From Enoplosus armatus (taxonomy: Eukaryota > Chordata > Actinopteri > Centrarchiformes > Enoplosidae): DNA of 64,000 nt. The notes under the pieces were generated by a model that saw nothing but the letters and a program-made list of their open reading frames with translations, did not search any database and was not told the origin of the DNA. The stretch is taken from the NCBI RefSeq assembly GCF_043641665.1, contig NC_092193.1, positions 22,424,182 through 22,488,181 of the forward strand, read 5' to 3'. A program made the translations under genes and the position numbers. Positions 24,836-62,529 of the stretch are shown piece after piece (the stretch's first letter is position 1; each line of letters opens with the position of its first letter).

Positions 24836-25520
24836 TTTTATTAATACCGTCTGTACTTGGTTTTAGACCGATAGTTTTACTTTTCATCAAGCGACGCTGC
24901 AGTACGTCAGTATTCTATAACTGTCGTTTCCCACACAGCAGGTGGCGCCGAGTGGGGATTCAAAACATGTTACAACGTTAACACACTAACCACATCATAA
25001 GTGAGGAGAATGTGGTGAAATGGGCTGGAAGACAATTTGCCGGACGTCTGTTTGTATGTTACGCGTATAAAGGCATCGGGTGGGGGGGGGGGGTTTAGCA
25101 CTGCATGCACCCGACCGGTGCTACGGCTCGTGAATCGGGCGTTTAGGTCACTTGGTTGGACGGGGTTTACACGAGGGCGGGGGAGGGGCTGCGACAGTCA
25201 GGGGACGTAGGATTCAAGGTGGAAATGCACACAGTGACAGGTTCTGTAGAAAAGTGTTACTGGCTGCAGGGTCAAAGCGCTTCAGTGTGTAACGAGTTAT
25301 GTGACCCCACGTCGGGGGGGGGGGGGAGGGGGGGGCAAATAGTGCACAAATAAATCAACTGATCAAGTGTGACCTGAAAGAGGGAGGGATGCGCTTATTG
25401 TAAATGGATGTAATTTGAAGCGTCCAATCAGAGGCAGCTCCCGCTCCTATCTGCATCACTGCAACAACACTGGCAGGTGGGGGGGGGGGTGTGGGGGGGG
25501 TGGCACAGGGTGTCGACCAT

Positions 25521-48570
<23,050 letters not shown>

Positions 48571-48610
48571 CTTCAGAAGAGCTCTTCCAAGTTAACTGAT
48601 CTCTGGCCTC
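48571..48610 (-). other. agl: 5' UTR part of the first coding exon of agl
   Basis: The exon with the agl initiator ATG (complement of 48568-48570) begins after an acceptor 'ttcacag' at about 48611, leaving a 40-base leader. At least one non-coding first exon must lie further upstream (higher coordinates). It could not be located. Confidence 0.6.
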
Positions 48611-51600
48611 CTGTGAAGACGGGAAACACAGGTTACCAAACAGTTGTCAGCATTTATCTACCAATTGTGTTATTGTAAGTTATTGTGTGAAATAAAACTG
48701 TGCCACGTCCCTTAACCATGAGGAAATGTCTTTCCTGTCAGATCAGTGGAGTTCCACATTGCCATGCTGTGCACTGAAAATGTGGCATTGCATTCGCATT
48801 TAGTGGCATCTTAGTGGCAGGTGTGTGTGTGTGTGCGTGCGTGCGCAGGATTAAAACTCTGCCTGAAAAGAAGCAGGAAGTCCGACCCACTCTCGCTTAA
48901 AGTAGACCTCAGGTTAATCGTACATAAAAGACGTCTTGTCACTGTGCAGGATCACGGCTTTCAAATGCGACAAATAGTTTAAACTGAATTCATGTCTGTC
49001 ACAATCCGGTGTCGTTTGTTTGCCTCCATTCTGAGTTGATGAGAGCAGTCCAAAACAGCCTCATTTCATCTAGTTGAGTCTTAATGCGGTTATTGTCTAG
49101 CAGTAATTAGTTCACAGGCTTTTAAATGCATTTTAATGCAATTAGCCTAATACTAGTGGATTTTAAAAAGCCTACATATTACATATATAATATTTATTAA
49201 CATAAAATCATCAGACTAAACATATACACACACACACACCCCCCCCAAAAAAGAGACTGATCCTCTTTAAAGATAAAAGCATTATGTGGGAAATCTACAT
49301 TCCACTGACGCCTCAGTGGCATTGTAACGCTATGCACTTAGTGGACAGTTAGCTAAGCAAAATACACCTCGCTTTTAGAAATAGCTTCCAATCCAACTGA
49401 CCAACAATCTACCTGCTGCTGCTGCTCCTCCGATCACAGTCAGATTGGAGCTGCAGGTCAGCAGACGTAGAAGTTGTGTATTTTGTCATTATGGACAAAT
49501 TTGCTGGACCGCACAGTAAATACGTGCACCGAAACTCTGAGGTAACAAGCGCGGTTACAAAACCGGCGACAGAAGTGTGTCGTGCTGCCTGTTTTTGTCA
49601 GCAATCAGGAGGTCAGTCAAAAAAAAAACTGTGACTTTAACGAGTCAAGGGGAAAGGTTTGGGAAATCATGACAACGTATCCCAAACGCTGACTGAATGC
49701 ACTGACCAGCATCAACAAGTGCACGGCCTAAATAGCACACATAATATAACTAACTAGCATAAATAAAGATAAGTAGGGTTAAATGTTAAACAAAGGACTT
49801 TTAGGCAATGAGTTGATTAAGACACGCATTGTGCAAGCTGTTGTAACACAGCATGAGGAAGTGCACGAAGTGCGTTCAAACAGGCAATACCTGCTGTGGA
49901 AAGCTTGCCTAATCTACAAAGTGTATTGCAACTGATGGTCTGGCTAAACATCTGGCATGGCTGCAGTAAGTCCGACAAGATTCTGAGTTTCACAAAATGC
50001 AGAATCAATGACCCATAACGAGGAAAAATAAAATAAATAACCATTTTCAGTAACTGTATATTTACTCAACCGCTGTCTTTTTAATTACAATGCTGAGGTA
50101 CTTGTACTTTACTAGAGTATTCCCAGTGTCTGCTGCTTCACACTTCTACTCCACTACATTCCAGAGACAAATGTCCTATTACTACAAATACTGGACTGCA
50201 CACTGTATTCAAATATGGTGCTTTGCTATAGATTAAACTGCCCAGTAGTGCACAGTTAACATGGGCTCCACAGTGACCGACTACAAAATTAAAGTGCTGC
50301 TTGATTGCACACTGTACATACACATTAATGCACCAGTGATAACAAAGTATATATTATACAATAATACAACATTCTGACCGGGGCCTGACTTAATTATTAA
50401 GTATTTGCATTTGATACTGTTAGTAAATGCTGCTGATATTTCTTTACTTTTACTTGTCATGGAGTATTTTTTATATGTGTGATAATATGACTTTTGCTTC
50501 AGCAAAGGACCTAAACACATCATTCACCACAGACTATTTTAGCTTCTTGGACTACTGGATTACATCCACAAATTACAGATTGACTGTCTGCTGCCTTGCA
50601 GTGTGCAATAGAATTTTCGAATTCACATAAACCCAACACGCTTTTAGAGATATTGGGATGTTACATTTCACTAATATCAATTGACTGGAGTCATTTTTAT
50701 AGGATTTCATTCCAGAAAAATCACGTGGAAATATTTGGATGAATCAGAATGAAACTGCATGTGCAATTCAATTTTTTTTTTTTTTTACTTTGCCAAGAAC
50801 TTCCTGGAGTTTGAGCACAGTAGTAGCCATATAGGCTACTAGCCCAGGATTGCACGTCGCACCAAACCTTGAGAGCTTTGGGTTCAGTTCTGTGATAACT
50901 GGAGCAGGTTAATGCATCCACAGTCACTGAACCCGACTGACAGCCCCCTCTGAGTCTGCGCACTGCCTCGGTCCCATCAGAACAAGGTCAAGAATCCAGC
51001 CGTTAATGTCACACTACCTATTTATAAAACTCTTCCTGCCACTGTTCGGCCTGCTGGGCATATGGGGTCCATGCCGACACAGAGTGACAGACAGAGATAT
51101 AGGCGCACAATCGCGTCTAGATGACCGTAGATAATCATTCGCCGCGGTGATGCAGGAACCCGCTAAGCTAACGTCCCGTTTGCGGCTGGACTCCAAATTC
51201 CATTCAAAAGAGTGATAGTTAAATGTTGCCTCGCTTACTAGCATATCGTCATTACCCACGTAACATAATGCATAGCCCCAGCTTAATTGTTAGCAACCGC
51301 TTAACAATTCCGCATATGTATCATTTACCAAAGGCACTTTATTTCAATAACACAACATAATTAAGTTGTGGTTCAGTTGATACTTCACACAGCGTCCCCC
51401 CCCATTAGAATGCCCTGCAGTGGGCGGTGCCGTCAAGTTGAAATTTGACAGAAGAAAGTAACGCACGGTGGGTCATATTGATTACGAACTAACGAACGAG
51501 AATAAAGAATAAAGAACGAGAATAAAGTGTTTCACGTGGTGACGTTAGGCACGTTCGCCAGTACGCAAGTTAAGAACGTTAGATAATAGAAGGAATTTTG

Positions 51601-54600
51601 AATGGTTGTCTCAAAACAACTGAGAATGTATTTTCCCCTTTTTTGGGACGTAAAGCTGATTTAATGCTATCAAGCGCGACGTGAAAAGCGTCACCTTCAC
51701 GTTTAACAACAGTTAGCCACATTTTTATGTCAGCTAGCTAAGGTAGCTGGCAATGTATGTTCCCGACCTGCCAGGAACTAGCTGGGGACACAACGCGCAG
51801 AAGCTTAAAAATACTACACGACGATGCAACAAAAAAAGAAAGAAAGAAAGACAGAAAAAGATGTTTAAATGTCCGTTCCCACTCGCCTGCCAGTTGTGTC
51901 GTCCGTCAGTCGCAGCAACAGGAGGACAACAGTGTTGTGTGCAATGTGACAGCTCGAGTTTTCCTGCATGGACAGTGGCTGGACGGAGGGGGCGTGGTCC
52001 GCAGACCGGGGGTGCCTGTTATTACCGTAATAACCCGAGTAAAACGGAACAGAAACAAATATGGGGGGGGGGGGGGGATTAGCTCTTTTTTAAACTTGTG
52101 TTTATTTAAGAGTAAGTGCTTTTACTGTAAATATTAATTCCATAACATATATTTTTTTCATCCTGGTAGCTTCAGCCAGTCTTCAGCCCCATATCCAGTT
52201 ATCCTTAGTGTATTTGTAACACAGCTTCTATGTTGTCTAAAGAAAACGCATTCACTTATTTTATATGGACATGTTGTGCAATGAAAAAAAGAAAAAATAC
52301 ACAAACACACAAAAACAATTATTGCTGGCAAACATGCTCACAGAGACTCTTCATTTGCATAATTCCTGTTGCGCAATTTCCAAGCTTTACCACACACACA
52401 CACACACACACACAGACACACAGACAAGGGAGTTACATAACCTGGCGGCACAGTGCAGTTGTTGGGCAGAGGAGACACCAGGATCTGTCCTGCAAGAGCA
52501 CTGGCCGGTGACATAATGCCAGCACGATGCCAGCATTATGTCACCCACTGACATGTTCACCGTCAATTAAACTGTAACCTGAAATCAAGAAGGAATTACC
52601 TCCGAGTTTCTGGCATAAGATTACAGCGACTGACTGATTTAAGATGGTATTACAATATGTGAGCATCTCTACTTTTGCTTTATTACTAATCTTTATATAC
52701 ATTCACTGTATATATTTCAACACCGCACGCAGCCATCCAAGCCAAGCCTTGTTTATTAAGAGTCAGTTGATACCTTTAATCAACTGACATTTTAGACATT
52801 AGTCATAGATCTGTCATTTCACTGTCTCTCTCTCTATGTATATGTATGCATGATTGGACTTCTGGTTGAATGATATGTGTGTAGCCGTTCGTGCAATGCT
52901 AATTCTGTAAATGTTAACATGCAGAATGTCATTTTGGACACCATTGTCCCACAAATGGAAGTCTCTGGAAGAACTGTTCAAACCTCTATGAGACTGTAGA
53001 CCGAGAAGCTCCAGGGACATCGCACAAAACAAAATAAGAAAATATTGCATTCCCTGAAAAACATTTATATGGCTTTCTACTTCTGCATGCTCCATACAAA
53101 CCATGATATTACATGTGTATCTTTGTATACTAGTTACCAAAATAGTGCAATGTGTAACGGCAAGGAAGTGGACCCAAATGGACGAAGGGTTTGAAAGCAA
53201 GAACGCAGTCTTTACTAGAAGCAGGCAAAGTTCGGTACACGGGATGTCAGTCAGACCAGGCAGATAAATCTGACAGGGGGAGCAGGCAGAGGCGTGGTCA
53301 GGGGGAGGAAAGTCAAAAACCTAAAAACCAAGAACGCAGGACACCGGGAAGAACGCTGGAACGTCTGACACGGAGGACAAAGACGAACTGGCACAGGAGG
53401 AGGGGAAGTATTCCTAAATTCACTGCACAAAATCATGCAGTGTGCACTTCCCTACATTTCACCACACGGCGGCAGCAGGGGACAATGAAAACAAGCCGGG
53501 CGATCAAGCAGGGCCCCAAAAAACCATGCGGTTTGTTCTGACGCTCACATCTGAAACGAGTGGGTCCATGCAGGCCGATGCACATACACACACTGTAAAG
53601 CAACATAGAGTCCCATTGATTAGGGTGGCATTAGCTTTCACTGCAATAAGACTTAAAAAGAAAGGATGTGATGTTACATGTGATGGTGGGGTATCGTGGT
53701 GGGACGTTTACATTTCCAAAACACACGAGTCACTGTTTTTAACCGGCTGAGTCGCAGTAAAACGGCAAACACACTCCTGGATTCATGCTGAGGCCTTCAG
53801 TTGAAGTGAATGGGAGACAGCGGACGAATCTCAGCAGAGACTGATGCTACTGTGACTGCGCCTCAAAGCGGCAGTAAACTGGTATAAAATACGGCCGGGA
53901 AAAATCTTCATTTCACCAAAGACGTGTTCAAACGGGGCCCAACACACAACAACCTGCGGCCATCACATTCACCTCAAGGGGTCAGCAATTGTGAACTTTT
54001 GGCAGGAATTCACTTACAGTTCTTTGCTGAGGTAGCAGATAACTAACAGCAGGAAATATCTGCACAATAAAACCATGGCATGATGGTTCTTGGCAGAAGC
54101 TACGTTTGGTCCACTGATGCAACTAGATCGTAAAAAAACGACCGCTGTAAAAGCACAGGATGCTCGATCAGCAGCAGGCAAACGTGTCGGAAGTCCGAAC
54201 ACCTCATCAGATTGATGAGTATCACACCGTGGCATCACCTTGCGATCAGTTACTCGCCTTTATGTGGCTGCTCTCTGGCACCGTCCGTCACCAATTCACA
54301 CCCACGCTTCATACCTCAACCCAAAACATTTCAGTGATCGCAACTTTTCTATGTAACATTGTCACAAACCTTTAGCCAGTTAGTTGCTCCGTGTATGGAG
54401 GTACGTGCTATGAGGTCATAAGGTCACTCCTGTAGTGAGTGGCGGAACGTAAACAAAGTGCATTTACCCAAGCACTGAACTTGAAGTACAATTTTGTACA
54501 TTTTGTGCTACTTTTAATAGGAAATCTTCTACTTTCTACTCCACTAAACTTCTTCCGGAGCTTTAGTTCATTTTCTGCGTAAAAACATACGGTCTTAAAT

Positions 54601-55406
54601 AAATATGATGGATTCGTTGTAGATTGAGCTACACGACAGTATATGAAGTTGTTAAAGCCAGCTCCAACATGAGAGCATAAAATGATGCTTACATGTAAAT
54701 GCATCATTAAAAATGCATATATGACAAATATAAGACTCTGAATAGTGCTATTTTGCGCAACGAGTGCTTTTTACATTGACATTTTGCTGTGAATACTTCT
54801 GTACTTTTACTTAACACAAATTGAGAATGGTGAACCGCGAACGTAGCCACCGCGACGCCACCCATTGGTTTGTGGACTACCGTTTTGAAGCCTCGAGTTT
54901 GGCAGTTTAGCCGTCGCCATCTTGTTTCGTCAATCCCAAGGTGGCCACCGCCCTAAAGCCCACCCTGCTTTGTCGTCTGGTTTACTCTGAACGGGACCGT
55001 AATTTACAAAATGAACATCATGCTGTGCTGAAGAAGACCTGAGGCCAGCGATTGAGACCATGAACTCATGAGGAAAATGTTTACCGAGGTAATAAATCAA
55101 GCGAGAAGTTGGGTCATTTTCCCATAGACTTCTATACAATCGGACTTCTTTTTGGAAACTGAATTGCAATGCATTGCACTGTATCATAGGAATAACAGAC
55201 CACTTACATACTGCACATGTATACTTTTTCCAGGTAATTCTACTACTACATTTGTACAGTATTATGTATATAGGTGTAAATAGCATGTGTATATGTGTAT
55301 ATGATATATAATAAAAACACCCTGCCCCGGAGTGAAAACTCATATCAGGATGTTCCAATAGTCCAATCCATTAGGTTGTAAAAAATACCTCGTGCCACAC
55401 TTTGAA

Positions 55407-55410
<4 letters not shown>

Positions 55411-55496
<86 letters not shown>
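55411..55496. repeat. Long (CA)n microsatellite (about 43 units)
   Basis: The longest pure dinucleotide run in the window. It generates spurious HTHT and CVCV reading frames on both strands. Confidence 0.97.
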
Positions 55497-55497
<1 letters not shown>

Positions 55498-56289
55498 GCA
55501 CTGGGAACTGGGAACTGGAACAGTGGAAATGACTCACACATATATATAGTCGCACTTGGAAATGATTCCGCAGAGTTAAAGCAGATTTTCCTTCTACTGC
55601 TGCGGAGCGGTGAGTCCAACAACCTTATCACCCACTTCTAGAGGATTCCTAGAAATACTTTTTTCATTTGTTGGCTGGCCCGGGGGTTTCTTAGCAAAGT
55701 CAAGGCAAAGTGTTTTGTCATCACAAAGGCAGTCGTTGTGTGTTGTGCAATGTATTGGAGTGAAACCTTTCCATTCAGTGTTTGGATGTCTCTTTTTAGC
55801 TCTTCTTTCTGCTTAAAGACGTGTACCATGAAAAAAGGTGTCGGGTCACTGAGTGCCGAGATGGGTTTTGACCTGGCTCAGAGAAGGGGAGCAGGGAGAT
55901 ACTGCTGGCGTGGGAGGAAGTGCTGGACAAGACATACTATTTCTCTGAAATTCTAAATAACATCTTAAATCCTCGCCGCAATCTTTTCCCGAACGGCATT
56001 GTGTGGGAGCTTCGTCCAGCGAAAGCTAAACCCACCCGGGGTAAACCTCCTCGCCGGCTCGCCCCGCTGCTAAGAAGACAACGTTACGCTCATGTCAGTG
56101 TGACACAAATCCTGCTATGTTGAGCAGAGTGGGAGGAAAGTGAGGAATTCCCGTCGAAAAACAACATGGGAGCTGTTTACTACAGGAGACATAAGTCAAA
56201 TCTCTCATAGAGGTATTTAAACGGATCTCATAGCAAACATTTTGACTTAATAGTGGCTGCAGACCATTAAGGCGTGCTAGTGTTTCTAG

Positions 56290-56684
56290 TCCATAGTAAG
56301 CCGTTAGAGACAAACTGAACAACCTCCAAACACTTGAAGAGTAGTTCCTGAGCAGAGCGCTCCGATAACTCAGACAGACTGAGCGGGTGGATGAGCAATG
56401 TCCCTGTACTTGGTGGGTGGTGCTGTGATTGGAGCAGGTGACCTGCTGGAGAGGGGGGGGGGGTTGTGTGTGGCTGAGGGCAGTGACTGTATAGTTGTGA
56501 CATCACAACCTTACGGGAAGTCCTAACGGTTCGCTTAAAGGCACAGTGTCTGAGTACGGGCTGTGTTTCATTTCTCTGTGGACTGAGTGTTTTGATGCTT
56601 TCCCAGTATTTATACAGCACCCAGACCTCCTTTATAATCAAACAAGACATGGAGAGCTCACCTTCTACAATATGGGACCTTTAA
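56290..56684. repeat. TTAA-ended miniature element, family A, opposite orientation
   Basis: Ends with TATGGGACCTTTAA at 56671-56684. Upstream it carries 'acagcacccagacctcc', 'acaagacatggagagctca' and 'gttgtgacatcacaacc', as in the copies at 23860 and 40819. The left terminal repeat was not found. It lies about 240 bp upstream of the frrs1 start codon. Confidence 0.8.
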
Positions 56685-56922
56685 TGTGTGTCTTTAATCT
56701 GTTGACCAGTCAAAATGTCTACTCTGAGAATGATCTGTTCTTAGCTGAGCTGCTCAGTTAGTCAGTCAGAAACATCAGGTGACTGAATCTGTGGAGGGCA
56801 GCCCACAGTTTAAAGAGGAACTCCACTGATTCACAACACAACCCCCCCAATGGTGGGGGTTGTTTGCCTGTTCTTCTTCTTTTCAGACTACATCCTGTAG
56901 CTGCCCACACCTCATCCCACAG

Positions 56923-57658
56923 ATGTCTCCCGTGGGTTTGCGCTGTCTCCTCTTTGCCTCCGTCTTGGCGTGTCACTGGGCGCCGGCAGGCTGCTATGCC
57001 AACGGTAAGGTCACCAAAGTCTGCGGCAGCATGGAGCCCCACCATCGCGTCCCCGGTCAGACCTCTCACAGCCCCTACCGCCTGGAAACCAACACCACCA
57101 CGTTCAGTCCCGGGGATCGCATCCAAGGTGACTAAGGACTGCGGCAAGTCATTCACCGAAATTTTGTTGAAATGCTCAAACCCACCGCTGCCAGTACCTG
57201 CACATCCATGGAGCCTGCAGTGGTGAAGCCGCCGCCGCCGCCACCCGAAAGCAGAATCCATACTGTCAAAGTCACTCCTATTACCAGAAACAATTTACTT
57301 TAAGTCTTTAAACATACAGTACTCCGCAAGGAAGAAGCCAGTGAGCATAGTCTTTCGTATTTGTAAAAAAAAAAAGAAAAAAACAGGGATGAAATATAAA
57401 AAAAGACTTTGACCAAACTGAATGAATCAAATTTGATACTCCACTGGAGATTAAACCTGGTCTTAGTGAGTCATTAGTCTAGAACCAAATGAATAGAAGT
57501 TGTTGTTTTCCAGTCATCCTGTCCGGAACGTCGTTTTTTGAGGGCTTCCTGCTTCAGGCCAGAGATGCAGCCAATCAGGGCTCAGTATCCGCAGTCGGCA
57601 CCTTCACCCTGACCAACCCACAAAAGACACAGCTGCTCACCTGTAATAAGCACCAGGT

Positions 57659-57703
<45 letters not shown>

Positions 57704-57768
57704 AAGTAATTTGACACAAAACCCAGAAAGTAAGGTAAGACACTTTGTTTGAACTTTGAACTTGAATG

Positions 57769-57816
<48 letters not shown>

Positions 57817-58332
57817 CTAGGGTTCAGCCGTGAGCCAAACGAGTGACGCCAGACAGACAGAGGTTGTTGTCACCTGGAACGCTCCTGCAGACGCTCCCGG
57901 ACAGGTTCAGTTTTTGTGAGTTTGCTTCTGTCTAAATGCTAATATCAAAGCCAGCCTATGAAACCTTTGCTGAACAGCGGCCGCTGCGGTCACAGGTGGC
58001 GACCATGGTATAGTTGGATATGCGGGAAAAAGAAGAAGAAAGAAGGCTCCCATGTTAAAAATGGCGGTGTAGAAAAAGACCAGAAGTACTCGCTGGAGTG
58101 CTGCAGCGGTGGCGTATTTTTATAGGCAAACGCGGAAGTTAGCGTCGCCCAGGTTCCCTCGACGGAAAGTCTTTCTCCACCTTTTCTCCGGTGTGACCTG
58201 AAATGTGTCAAAGATCCGAAGTCTGTATGTACCCACGTTTTCAGCCACGCAGGTTGAAAATGTTTCCCCGTGAGTGACGTTTCACTTTTCGCTGAAAGCA
58301 ACCATTGAACAAAAGTTTGAATATAACTCACA

Positions 58333-58368
<36 letters not shown>

Positions 58369-60382
58369 CTATGGGTTTATTTTCCCAGTGTGACCGTAGT
58401 TGCCCACTACAATGTATTTTGGGTGAAGCTGCCCGGACCAATCATCTATCAGCATGGCGTGACGCCCCACCCGCCTCACTCGGACACCACGCCCCCTCCT
58501 GTGCAAACGACCACATCCTCCGTCCTGCCTGGGCCTGTGAGTGTTACAACATTTGGACCTCTGATTGCGACACCGACTGCCCGTGTGCACGCGCAGTAAT
58601 CGCTAATCTCTCGCGCGAAACGGGTGTCACATAGAGAGGACTAATCACCCTCACCTTTAGTTCACTTCCGAGGGGTGCGGCCAATCAAAATCCTGCCTGC
58701 TGGTTCCACCGGGCTGCCATCCAAAGGAAGATCCGGACTGCTTCTTCCTGTCCATGACCACAGAGGGACCGGACAAAAAGGTTTGACTTGACAGTTTAAT
58801 TCACTGGTGCAATGAACTCAATAGAAAGGTGCTACATTAAGCATTTCAGCATCAACACATTCTTACCACGCTTCAAACTGAGAGCCTGGGCCTCATGCAG
58901 CAACACTCTCTTTAAGTTTCTCTTAAGAGAAAGCGTGCCGAATGCTGAATGGCATAGGTAACGCCCCCTAAACACTATATAAGGGCAGGTGTTACATAAT
59001 AATAATAATGTTTTTATTATGATCCTCAAACGTGTACTACCACAACAACACTCCACTCACTATTTTATCTTTCACGCATACTGACTTACTTGACATTTCA
59101 GTAGTTTTGTGTGGTTTTCGAGGCGGCCGTGACACCCAGGGCCGCCCGTGAACTTTCCTCTCGCCTAAGAGAAGGGGCGACAGTGAGACAACGCCGGTGA
59201 ATCCCCAGAAAATCGGTGGGCGCCAACAAAATAAGAACCTTTTAATGTTGCCAGTGACATATAGTTCAATTCCGTCTTGTTTAAGGCCTGACATGCTTCA
59301 TAGCTACATCCAGACGGGACTGTCTGAAATTATAGGTATCATTTGTGTAATAAGATTGAAAAACACTCATCGCTTTTCTCTGCAGTCTGTGATATTTGAG
59401 CTGAGTGGCCCAGCGGAGGGATACGTTGCCTTTGCACTGTCCTGGGACACGTGGATGGTAAGCTAGTCCCTCAGTGTAACACAGTGTTCTTGCATCAAAT
59501 ATAGGCCGACATGCTGCTGAATGTGACGTGTGTGTGTGTGTGCGTGTGTGTGCGTACAGGGCGATGACGATGTGTACATGTGTGTAAAAGATGGGGACGT
59601 GGTATCGGTGAGCGCCGCCTTCGTCAGTGGCCGAACGCACCCTGAGGACCAGTCGCAGGTGACAAATGAGAAACACTTCCTCCGAATAAATTCAGTGCCC
59701 CAAGCACAGGAGCAGAAAACATGGACTAAATATTTCTTGTTGCTTTCCTTCCTTTTTTTCAGTTTTCAGCTTTTTTGACTGCGTATTTAAAAGGAATACT
59801 CCAAAGTTTTCTCATGTGCTTTCTTTCCAAGAGTTAGATGGGAAGACTGACACCGATCACAGGTTTGTGTGTTAACGAGGAAGCTGGAGTCAGGACGGGG
59901 TTAGCCTAGCTTAGCACGAAGACTGAAAGCAGTGGGGAAACAGCTAGCCAGTCTCTGTCCAAAGTAAAAAAAAAAAAAAAAAACTATTAACACCTCCTAA
60001 AAGCTTTAAAAAGTTGTATCTTGTTTGTTTAATCGTTACCCAAACAGAGAAAAGTTTGTGGTTTAGGGGGAGTTGCAAGACGGAGCTATTTCTTGTCAAA
60101 CAACAGCCGGGTGCAGTGACTGTGGGCAGCGTCCTGCAGACTTGTTGTCACGGTTAGGTTCCCGGGTTTGGTGCCATTGAGCCTGCCGTTACCAAAATCT
60201 GTGCTCCCCGACCGCATCAAGCAACCATTGCAGCCAGAGGCTAGCTGTTTCCCCCTGCTTCCAGTCTTTATGCTAAGCTAGGCTACCCAGTCCCAACTTT
60301 GTGCTTAAGGCACTGACATGAGAGTGACATCCAAAAACCTTGCTTCCTTAAATTATATTGGACTTTAAGCCTAAACCACTAA

Positions 60383-60414
<32 letters not shown>

Positions 60415-61450
60415 CCTTTCTGTGTGTGTGTGTGTTTGCAGTCCGGTCTCTCCTTGGTGTCATGGCGGCTGGCAGATGGAGCGATTCAGTGCAGATTCAG
60501 TAGACCAGTCAAACTGGCTCATCAGGAACCTGCCCGGTTAGACCTGGACCAAGAGTACTTCCTGTTCCTGGCCAACGGACGCGCTCAGTACGGTAAGGGA
60601 GCATGAGTGCGCGCGTTGCCTCGGAAACTGAACCCTGGCGGCCGTCCTGCGTCTTAAAAGGCCGATTAAAACTCTTATCTGTCAAAGCTTTATTTATTTA
60701 CGACACATGGCAGGTCGATCAGCGTCAAATCTTGGAATGGTTATCGGTTTTATTCAGGGAACAGGATGTCATCAACAGGGGGGGGTCTTATTCACTACTG
60801 TTTTGGTGATTAACGGGCTTCTTCTTACATTCTGGTTAATGGTTAATTGGCAGCACTTGCGTGTCCCATATTTAACACACATTTGATGGATGAGGACTCG
60901 TTTCATTGCCGTTTGTTCATATGGTGTGTCGGCCCGGTGCCTTTTTGGAGTCAGCTTGATCTGACTTGCAGAAAGTCTGGGATTCCTAGAATGACACGGC
61001 ACAACATTGGAAACTCTTCCAAAGTTTATTGCTCGAAACGGAAATCCCTTGAACGAGCACAACTTTTCTGTCTCTCCTCTAGGCAAAGTATGGAAACACA
61101 GTCTCCAGCCGTTAATCTCCACCCGGAGGAAGCGCATCACTGGACCCCCTGAGGTCCTAAGAGGCTCCCGGGGACCCATCATTATGAAAATGCACGGTGG
61201 GTTGAGCTCTTAATTTTTCACATTTCGGTCACTGAGTGTCTAGTGCAGTGCAAGGATGTGCTGTCTAGGCCTAACCCATTTAGCTGGAGGAAGTGTCTGC
61301 TGAATTGCCTTTTACTTCTCCAGGGGCGCTAATGCTGTTAGCCTGGATGCTAACAGGAAGTGTTGGCACCTTCGTCGCCAGCTTCTACAAACCTGATTGG
61401 CCAAATCAAACGGTGCTCGGCCAGAAAGTCTGGTTCCAGGTAGATATTAT

Positions 61451-61496
<46 letters not shown>

Positions 61497-61658
61497 GCCT
61501 TGCAAAAAATAAGTGAAAGAAATGGCAATGATGTTGAATGAATGAATGTGTCTGTGTGTATGTGTGTAGGTTCATCGAGGCCTGATGATGCTAACTGTGA
61601 CTCTGACCATTGTAGCCTTTTGCCTCCCATTTTTCTACAGGAAAGGCTGGAGCAAGGT

Positions 61659-61714
<56 letters not shown>

Positions 61715-62492
61715 TTTACCTCTGGGCACTAAATGGACTGGTCAGAACCAGAGACTGTATATCAAGATGGCCGACGCGTCTCCATTTCCTCCCACTGTCC
61801 AAAAATGAATGGAGCCACGGTATCAAGGTCCCGCCCATACACCCCCTTGACCCAATAGCGAGCACACCACAGTCAATCCCAGCTGTCAATCATGACCGTT
61901 TTTAATAGCACCAAATAACTAATTGAAACCAAACGTATCAGAAAAATGAACACTTGAACAAACATCTGCGTGATAAGAACTACCTGAAAATGATTGTATT
62001 TGCATTTATTATTTTATTTACTAACATGGAGAGGGCGGGGCTTATGACTTATACCGCAGCCAGCCACCAGGGGGGGGCAATCGAGATGTTTTGGCATGTC
62101 ATCCATCTTTACATACGGTCTAAATTCTGCCTGTTGTTAAAGTGATGCCAAGCAGAATGAATAATTACTAATCTGGTACAATATGACATTTTATTTTCAG
62201 CATGGGGGCAGTGATTTGTGATTAAACATTAAGATTCAGATGTATCTGTGTATTCCAGTGACATAATGACAGCAGGAGGTGTATTGGACTCATATATGAT
62301 GCCATTGCAGTCCTTTGAAATCAGAGACGGGAATTTAAACGTTAACTTTTAAGTTCAGAACATTTAGTCTTTTATGTGTGTGTGCGTGTATGTGTATTTT
62401 ATTTTGTACACATGTTAGTTTAAAACAGCAGGAGGCCTTGCCTTGCTGTTGTATTCATATATCACCAGCAGAGAGGGATGTTGGATCAGTTA

Positions 62493-62529
<37 letters not shown>

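Larger units (their letters stand above)
48611..56886. other. agl upstream region and intergenic DNA to frrs1
   Basis: Agl and frrs1 are divergently transcribed across this 8.3-kb stretch. It must hold the agl promoter and non-coding first exon, and probably those of frrs1. None of these can be pinned down; GC-richer sequence near 51940-52020 is one candidate for a promoter. It also holds a (CA)n of about 43 units (55411-55496), a probable dispersed repeat at about 54840-55165, a family A element (56290-56684), and a short inverted repeat near 52508-52543 (gtgacataatg / cattatgtcac). No coding gene was recognised. Confidence 0.55.

Noticed and set aside
51940..52020. Possible CpG-type promoter for agl
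   Set aside because: Slight GC enrichment only; no TATA, Inr or first-exon donor could be identified with confidence, so it is not listed as a feature.
55411..55641. Open frames encoding long HTHTHT or CVCVCV strings here and at other CA tracts
   Set aside because: They are translations of microsatellites.
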